The position numbers and the translations under genes were made by a program. From contig QVOM02000072.1 of assembly GCA_003586115.2 (NCBI GenBank), positions 1,640,361-1,704,360 of the forward strand: DNA of 64,000 nucleotides, in the 5' to 3' direction. The DNA is from Salvator merianae. Lineage: Eukaryota; Chordata; Lepidosauria; Squamata; Teiidae. The notes beneath the pieces were generated by a model, which was not told the origin of the DNA, did not search any database, and saw nothing but the letters and a program-made list of their open reading frames with translations. Shown here one piece after another: positions 12,801-21,800 of this stretch; the stretch's first letter is position 1, and each line of letters starts with the position of its first letter.

Positions 12801-15800
12801 TGCAAATGTTCCATCATCGGAGGAAAATATAATCAGTGCTGTGGCTAGACTACCAGCCCCCTCAGAGACTCTTTTCACCTCCTTCTCACTTCTTGACAAC
12901 AGAACTGATTGTTCCTAAGGCTTTTGTTGCAAATTGAGCCCCTTCCTGGTATGGCCCCCCAGGACCGCTTCCAAACAGGACAGCCTGTGCACATTTATTT
13001 ACATCTTCCAACAGTGGACACCTGGTTTGGCAAACTTTCCCTAACATTAAAACCTCCCATGCATTTAGCTTTCCCCCTCTACATTCTCACACAAGCACTG
13101 CTGGCTCTTCTTTTTCTTTCAAGAGAAAGATTTTTTTAAAAAAGCATTTCGCTTGTACTGCTGTAACACATGGCATGTGTGGTACTAGAAGGAGAGGGGA
13201 TGCTTTCAAGTTATAAAACCAGCTCTAAGAGTTACCTTGAGTCTTTCACTCTCTTCATTTCTACTGTGACATCATCTTGGTCGCCAGCAAAGGCCCTTGT
13301 GTGGTTATGTGGGAGCCTACAGGTTGCAGAGTTAATTGACTTTCCTTTTGCAAATCATAGTTCTTTTCAGAAATCAGCACACAGTAAGTCACAGAAATAA
13401 TTGGCTGGGCTATCCCAAGGTGGGAGGTTAAACAGCATTGATGTCATCGTCATCTGAGCTGATGGAAGAGTGCTTTGGACATGGCAGGGCTGTGTGAAAT
13501 TTTAAACAAGTTTGCTAAACAAATTACTTTGTATAAGGTGACAAAAAAAACCCTGCTGCCTATTGGTGAACTGCTCCATGGACTGATGCTACTCAAATGG
13601 CTTGCTTTATTTATTTATTGCATTTATATCCCACCCTTCGCTGGGAAGTCTCAGTGCGTGTCACAACATATGATAAAACAAACACTAAAACATATTTAAA
13701 ATATTACCCATCCATCCTCATGTATGAGATTTACGAAATATCTCTATTGATTCTAAGTTACGTGAGATGGAGTTCCTTATTGTACTGATGCATTTTTCAA
13801 CTTTAGATCTCCAATAGCTGTACTGTGTAACGCTTGCACCTGATTTCTGATTATTGCCTAAGGATCTGACTTTTTCCAGCATCTTTCCAAATGTCCTTAG
13901 CGTTTTGTGGAACTTTCCCTTATCCTTCACTTTGAATATAAGTACGAAGCACCTTATGAAATCAGATGCTTTTGGCGAGGCCACAATAAGATATCAGTGT
14001 AGTAGCTCATGTTTCCCTTCACGTGTTTGTTTGGAATGTTTACATACTGCTTCTTTCTGTGCATGATGAGAACAAAAAGGCACAATTTTGGCTTGTAAAA
14101 AGAAAATAAAGATGAAAGGAATTGTAGAACATCAAGGTTGAAACATGATAAAAAGGGGAAGGGGAGAAATGGTGGTTGAAAATTCAGAAAGTTGATATGA
14201 GAGTGATGAACAGAAAAATTCAAAAACGTAACATGTCCTAAAATTTTATAAAAAATGGGGTTAGGATTGTAATGTAAGTGTTTAACTGTTTAACTTCAAG
14301 TAACTGTTTAACTTCAAACAGTTAAAAAAATCTAGAATAAACATTTTTGGAAGAGAGTTGGAAGATAAGGATGGCAGAGGGTCAAACTAAATTTACAGTC
14401 CAGTTTTCATGCCACTGCATTTTTTTGTTTTTGTTTTTAAAAGAAATAAATACTGCTCTGCTTAGGTTTAAGGACTTGACAGGAATAACAGTTATAATAG
14501 TACACTTTTATTATTTCTCAGACTGGTTCCAAAAACATCCTTGTCTTCCCCTCCATGGTCTGAAATCAAGCTACCTGACCCTCTTGAAGAGGAAACGCAT
14601 CATAGAGGTAAAGATTTGCAGCTGATCAAAAAGTTATAGTTACATCATTTTTCTACATTTCATTTCTTATAATTCCTACTTTATGTCTTTGCAATGTGCA
14701 TACACAAAGAAGGTTAAATTTCAGAACTAGAGACACAGTAAAGGATCAAGTTGCCGGAACGTTTCCTGCAATATCTTTAGAAATGATCTTAAAGTCATCG
14801 TATCCAAGTATATAAAAGAGTTCCTTTGTTAGGAAGGGCATGTAATATAACCTTCTCTGTGGTGGAATGACGTCCCCTCTGAGGCTCATCTAACCCTTCA
14901 TTTGCATATATTAGAGGCATAGTAAAGATGCACCTCTTCACTCTAGCCCTAGCTTCAAGCACTGTTATCTGTGTTTTCTAATGAATTTAACTTTATTTCA
15001 GTTTACCATATTGGTTTTATTGTAATCTGCCCTGAGACCTTAGGGAAAAAAGGAGGATAAAAATATAAACAAGCAAACAAGCAAATAAATAAATATGTAA
15101 ATAAATTTAACTTGAAGGAGGATGTTGGCTATCTACAGACAAATGGGTATCTATGTAGCTGTGCCAGCTTGCCTTATAAATGTAGGCTCAAATACTTCTA
15201 CTACATTTATTTAAGAAATGACCAGTTTGCTGTGTCAAGTTGAGAAGAAGAAAATGCTTTGCTTATGATTATGTATATTTTCTGGCCTGCCCCAAACAGT
15301 GTCAGGACAGATTGCACAATTTTTAAAAAATACAAAAACATTAAAATCACACAATATGAATAAGTAAAAAATCAAATCAGTGTAAGTGTGGGGCAAGCAC
15401 TCTTCCTCTTAATTGAAAGCCAGGGTAACAAAGTACATCTGTGTGTGTGGTGACAGAACCTGAGGAAAACTGGGACTTTGTGACAATAACTTCCCTGTAA
15501 CATCAGCCTTTGTAGAGGCAGCAAAGTAGTGCCACAAGTGAAAGCATTGCTTTAGCTGTCTGGTCCAGAACTGGCCCCCTATTTATGCGAGTAAAAGCTG
15601 CAATCTCATGTCCAGAACTAAGGTTCAGCACTCCTTGTTGGGGTAAACTGCAGCAGCAGAGACATTTTATTGATTGATACGATTTCATTTTTCATCTACC
15701 CTTTACTATAGTATCCTAGGACAGGTAGCAGATAAAAAAAATTAAAACAAATAAAAGCTCAAAATCTAAGAAATTAAGTCCATATGTAAATGCTAAAATA

Positions 15801-18800
15801 GTAAAAGCAATAAGATACTAAAAACACTGAAATGTATTAATGCAAAAATTAAAGAGTGCAGGACTGCAGAATGATGGGAGTTAGGGGCCTTTACTATGAA
15901 ACATCTGGATAAACAGGAGCATCTTAAATAGGCACAAAATGATGAACAGAAATAGTACCTGAAACACCTTCAGAAGGAGGACATTTCATATCCTGGGGCC
16001 ACCACTGAGAAAGTCCTCTCATGTGTTTTTCCCCTGCTGATCTTAACATTTGATCAGGTTTGCATGGGATAAGGTACGTCTTCAGATACTTGTAAATCAA
16101 ACTAAACACCTTGAATTGGACTTTGCAGTGGATTGGATCTTAAGATGCAATTAAGATACAATTAAGATAAATAACTAAATAAGCATGCCAATGAGGAACC
16201 CACCCCCATAACAAACACAGCTGCAAGTGCCATCAGGGCTAAGTAAAAGCATTTAGGAGGCTTGTCTTAGTGGAATGTAGCAATTTATTATCTTTACAAT
16301 TTACAGCCCCCAGTCACCTGCCGCTTTGTGAAATAGTTCAGACCTGTTTTTAACTGGAAGAATGGAGGGTTCTACAGCCAGTTGTCATCTCACGTATCAC
16401 AGTTTTAGGGTTGTTATGCCGTGTTCTGTAGTTCTATGTTGAACCTAAGTTTTCAGATATGGCTACGACAAGTCAACGGCAACTGTTAGCAGTCACGTAC
16501 TCTGAGGATGGATATCATATCCATATCCAAAAGCTTAGGTTCAAAGTAGAACTATGGAACACAGCTTAACTCCCCCCAAACTGTGTCAAGTGAGCTGTCT
16601 TTAAGTTTTTCCCTTGAACACTGTCTGAAAATGAAGCTCCTTAGCCTGATGTCTTAAGCCTGTTACTGAGCTGTAGTGCCCATCAGTCTTAGCCAGCGTG
16701 ATTAGCAGTAGGGGATGACGAGGAGTTGTAGTCCAACACCACATGGAAGCTACCATGTTAGGGAAGGATCACATAAAGTACATTTTAGTTACCTGATCAG
16801 ATACCAAGGAAAAAAAGATTCCCTCACATAAAGCATTGAAGAAGTGTTATGACTCCAGTGAGACCAAACAATTATTTGATTCTGATTAATATCTTGTCTT
16901 ATACTGTGTGTATACCTCTGTGTTACCAAAGATACATAGGGGGAAAAGTTAACAAAGCAACTGAAACAATGGCCCTTTCTGCACTTGGCCTTATTGTGGA
17001 TTATATCCCAGAACAGGGACCTGCTGTCCTCATGCTAGTGCAAACTATGAAAGGTCTTGCCCAGGGCCTACCATAGTCTGCATTAGCATGCAGATGGCAG
17101 GTTCCTAATCTGAGATATAATCTGGAATAAGTCCAAGTGCAGAAAGGGCCAATATCAGAAGCCATGAATGGAGTCATAGGCCCTATTGTAAATTCAGAAA
17201 CAATGGACCAAAACCTTTGTGTTGACATGACGATGACTTTGAAATCTTCACACAATTCAGTATGGTTTACAAGTAGCCTAGCAGCCCTAAAAGTAAACAT
17301 GTTTTTCAGCCGAGTTTACTCTGGTCTTGAGGAGCTCTAACAAACTGTAGCCAAGGTGTAGTACATTCTTTTTCAAAATGGCGTCCCTCAGCCAGAGATT
17401 TCACATTTTCATCCTGCATCTTTGCTTGCTGTTATTTGATGAATAATACATACTTACCAATTTGTTCTCTGTTATTTGGGCATTCGTGACATTAGGAGGC
17501 CAATTTCTGTTACAGAATTCTACAAGAGATTAAATGATACTCTTTGGAACCCACAGCAGTCACTAAGTCTATAAAGGAGAGACTTCTTTGCTTTAGCCTA
17601 GATGATTTTCAGAAAAGCTTATTTCTGTTTTGACCTTAAAACCAGTTTTTATAATGAATGGATAATAAGGAATGTGGCATGGATGTCATATCACTGCAGA
17701 ATAACTATTGTTTTATCACGGGCTAGTATTCCCTCTCCCAGTATATAATATTTTCTATTCTTATCTCATTTATTCGCTGCATTGTCTGATTTTCCTCCAG
17801 AGCTTGTACAAAAAGTGAATGAACTAATTGCCACTGGACAGTATGGGAGACTGTTCGCAGTTGTTCACTTTGCCAGCAGACAGTGGAAGGTAACAGCTGA
17901 AGACTTGATTTTAACTGAAGGTCACATACAAGCTGAATGTGGAGACAGAATTCGACTGGAAAAGGTAAGATTCACTTAGCTGTTGCTTTATCCCTGTATC
18001 TCAATTGGACACATTTTATTAAGGGATCCACCATTCAATGAGTATCAGTTACTTGCCACTTAAGGGTGCAAATTTTCAGCGTCATCTACATAACATCCTC
18101 CTCATGATTCTCTTTATAAAAGGTTGGGAGCTGTTAAAGTCAACCTCGTTAAATGGCTAGTTCTCTGATTTTGTCTGGAGTTCCTCTTAGGCAGAAAATC
18201 TGGTGAGTAAAAAGAATGCATCTCCCAACTATAGTTATCCATCTGTTCGGCTGCCTCTGAATGAATGGTAGGAATGTTTCAACTGGTTCATGGAAGCAAT
18301 GCTTATTATCTTTACTCAATCATGTGCTAGGATACAAAGGCATGTTAGCATGGAGCAACTGCCCTGCATGTCCTCATAGTGGACCTGATGGCAGTATTGT
18401 GGAAGAAAAAAAAATGGCTATTAACTGCAAATATGGTTATGCTTGCCCTATATATACAAGTGATCAACAATTTGTTTCTCCCCACATCATGCAGCTACAG
18501 TTTATGTAGGCTATGGACATCCAGAGTCTTTCCCTCCAGAGTTTTTTGAACTAGAATTCACATTTATTCACATTATAATTCACATTAATCCGTGCTCGGG
18601 TAACTTCCAGACTGGACTATCGTAATGCACTCTGTATGGGGCTACCTTTGAAGATGGTTCAGAAGCTGTGACTGGTGTTTTCACTGGTCATTTGAATACA
18701 TACAATAAGGGTGCCTGATGCACCTCAGAGGGGAGGCTGTTCCACAGTCTGGGGGCTATCTCCAAAAATGGCCTCCCACACATCTTCACCCCCTTAACTG

Positions 18801-21800
18801 CTAAAGGGGATGGCACAGCCAAGATGCCCTCCCCCAGCAGATCTTGGGGCATGGTCAGACCTATATGGAAGGAAGTGTTCCTTTAGTTATTTGGAGCTAA
18901 AGCCATTTAAGGCCTTATAAACTAACATTTATACCTTGAACTGGGTCCAGTAGCAAATAGGCAGCCACTGCAGTTCTTTTAAGACTGACATGATGTGTGT
19001 CTGGCCTGCTATTCCATAGTCTGGGGGCTATCACCGAGAAGATCCTGTCCCGATAAAAGTCTGTTGAGATGAAAACAATCTCTGTAGCCCTCCCCACCCC
19101 ATCTCTACAGAGGGGAGCTGCCACTGCAAGTCCAAAACTTACCAGTGAGCAATCCTCCATGACTCTAGGCTTACCACCAGCCTTCCTCTCAAGATTCTTA
19201 CCAACTGGATCTGTGGCAAAGACCAGATCAGGTGTATGACCTGCTGTATGAGTTGGGCTGGTAACATACTAAGACAGTTCCATGGTTGTTATGGTGGCCA
19301 TGAAGAGCTAAACTGGCCAACTGAGGACTGTCTCCACATGGGTGTAAAAATCCCCCGACACCACTACGGCAGGGGCTTCCAACACGAAATTGGAGACTAC
19401 CTCAGCCAATTCAGATAGGAAGGTTGCTGGGCAGCAGAGTGAGCAGTACACCAGCAACATCCCTATTTTGTTTCTGTGGCCCAACAACAAAAACAGCCCC
19501 TCAAATTCAGTTGCAGAGCCAACTGGCTGCCTGGCAAGGGAGGTGGGACTAGAGCAGCACCCCCTCCCATGCCCATTGGTCTTGCACTGAATAACCTGGG
19601 GGGCAAGGCTGGGTAAGACTAGACACACCCAGGTCTCAGTAATGGGTCCAAGATCCGTCCCTTCATTCTGAATGAAACTGCTGATAACAGACGTTTTATT
19701 CTGGGCTGACCTGGTATTCAAGAGCAGCACTACCAGAGGAGTGGGCCTGTTGCCAGGCATCCCCAAGCTCTGCCAGTTAGAAGGCAGACCGGAAGGAGTG
19801 TTAGATATATTAGAGCTAACACTCCTCTTAGTGTGATTCTCCCAATGACATATCTTTCCCCCGCCCATCAATACAGCAATGGTAGTCCCCTGCGACAATT
19901 CCCCCCTCCTACCCTTGACACATTATTCTCTTTCACAAAGCAGAAACTATACAAATAACAGAAAAAACAAAAATATGAAAAAAAAAAACCCAAACCAAAG
20001 GACCTGAACCAGGAGGTGTGGCCCTCGTTCTCTCACGAAGAACCCCACCCCCACAAAAGGCAGCCCTTGTATGTAGCCCCAGCAGCTGGAATTACTCTGA
20101 CCAGGTGCTGGCTCTTAAAGAGCAACCTTGCTGGGCCCAGTCCTGCCAAGAAGCACCCAAACTCCTTCAGCCAGCAGCCCTATTGCTGACAAAGCTCAGG
20201 ATGGTGAAGGCTAGAGGCCCACGGGCCACAGATCATATCTGGGAGCAGGAGCCAAGAGGTGGGCTACGCAGCTTCTCATACTGGGCACAGATGGTGTAGC
20301 TTCCCACTCTCTTGGCAATCCAGATATGATTTGGAGGCATGGGTGGCATTTATGTGATAAATATAGAGGAAAACTTCAGTTTCCATCCTGATCAACTTAG
20401 AATACTAAAAAAAAGAGCTTAGTTAGGGTAATCAAAGACAGAAAATACCACAAGTGCGACACCATCACAGTGTCATGGAATACTTGAACATGGGAGAAAG
20501 GCTTTTCCAGAAATCCGTTTTTGTGGTTCCCAAAAGGAGCCTCGCTGCATGTTGTGCTGTTGCCAACCATATGCCTCATCCCCATGTGAAACAAGCATGG
20601 CGTCCAAAGAATCTGTCAACTGAAGTGAGAAAATGTAGATCGGAGTGAAAAAGTCAGCCTGTCACGTCTAAGCCTCCAGAAGAATCTGCCTACATTCCTG
20701 TCAGTATTTATCGCCAAAGCAGAAGTTATGAAGCTCTTCATGATCAGCTAGGTGTAGCATCAAGCTGATGGAGAAGTGGGAAACTTCAGCTCACTTACCA
20801 CAGTGTTCTTCTTGTCTACATTGTAGGGCTTGCTATTTTTTTATTGGAAGGTTTAAGATGGCTGGCATCACTTTGCCCTTGTCTATTTAAAATGTTGAGT
20901 TTGTTAACAGTGGTTGAAGAAATTACTCTCCAGGTGAAATCAGTAAAAAGATTTTTTTTTCTCTAACAGATGGCTGTCTCTTGCCATCTCACAAAAACTG
21001 CAGATTTCTTCCTCTGTGGGCCGTGAAGATGAATCTTAATGTACAGTAGAGTCTCATTTATCCGTCCTTCGGTAATCCGACACTCTGGATTATCCAACAT
21101 CGCGGCTGCTTGGGGGCGTGGCTGTAGGCATTTCCGCGCCCCAGACATGTCCCCAAACATGGCGGCCGCGACGGGCAAGGAGAGAAGGGCGAGTGACAGA
21201 CTAGGGGGGGAGAGAGAGCGATCGGAAATGGAGACAAATCAAGGCGAAGGGAAGACTTTCGCCGCAAAGGTCTTCCCCTTGCCTTGATTTTTCTGACGTT
21301 TCCAGTCGCTCTCTCTTTCCCCCTAGCCTGTCAGTTGCGCGCGCACACTGACAGGCTAGGGGGAAAGAGAGACAGAGAGAGAGAGAGCGATCAGAAACGT
21401 CAGAAAAATCAAGGCGAAGCGCGCGACTGACAGACTGGGGGGGGAGAGAGGAATGAGACCCTCCGGATTATCCAACAGTCTCAGCTATCCAACCATCAGC
21501 CCGCCCGTTTACGTCGGATAGTCGAGACTCTACTGTATACCTAGATGCGGACAAAAACAATTGGGCAGGCCTACTTCTCTTCTGTGTATGCTTCCTTGTT
21601 GTTCAGCTCTTAGGAGATTTAAAGATCTGATGGTATTGAGGCTGGGATGTCATGGTTGATATGGATATTTTATTCTTGCCCCAGGTGTTGCTGGTTGGTG
21701 CAGATGATTTCACCCTGCTAGGAAAGCCACTTCTAGGGTAAGGTATCATTCAGATTTATTCTTTCTTAAAGTCAAGTGCCATCTACTGTTGTTAACTGGT

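Larger units (their letters stand above)
5737..14521 (+). other. MRPL21: MRPL21 intron 2
   Basis: GTAAGA to TTTCTCAG. It contains MITEs at 5979-6290, 8356-8535, 9059-9724 and 12281-12638, a CR1/L2-like dispersed repeat at 7753-8040, and a LINE tail at 13600-13690. The blocks 6300-7700, 9800-12200 and 12700-13590 show no gene or repeat I recognise. Confidence 0.8.
14608..17800 (+). other. MRPL21: MRPL21 intron 3
   Basis: GTAAAG to CCTCCAG. It contains LINE 3' ends at 14868-15108 (plus) and 15665-16140 (minus), hairpin MITEs at 16413-16570 and 16971-17150, and a degenerate repeat near 16670-16770 (the GGAGTTGTAGTCCAACA type). The remaining 15110-15660 and 17160-17800 look unique. Confidence 0.8.
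17965..21684 (+). other. MRPL21: MRPL21 intron 4
   Basis: GTAAGA to TTGCCCCAG. It contains L2 LINE pieces in both orientations (18600-19900), an unassigned broken reading frame (20475-20758) and the Tigger-like element at 21044-21535, which ends 149 bp before exon 5. 17970-18590 shows nothing recognisable. Confidence 0.8.
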
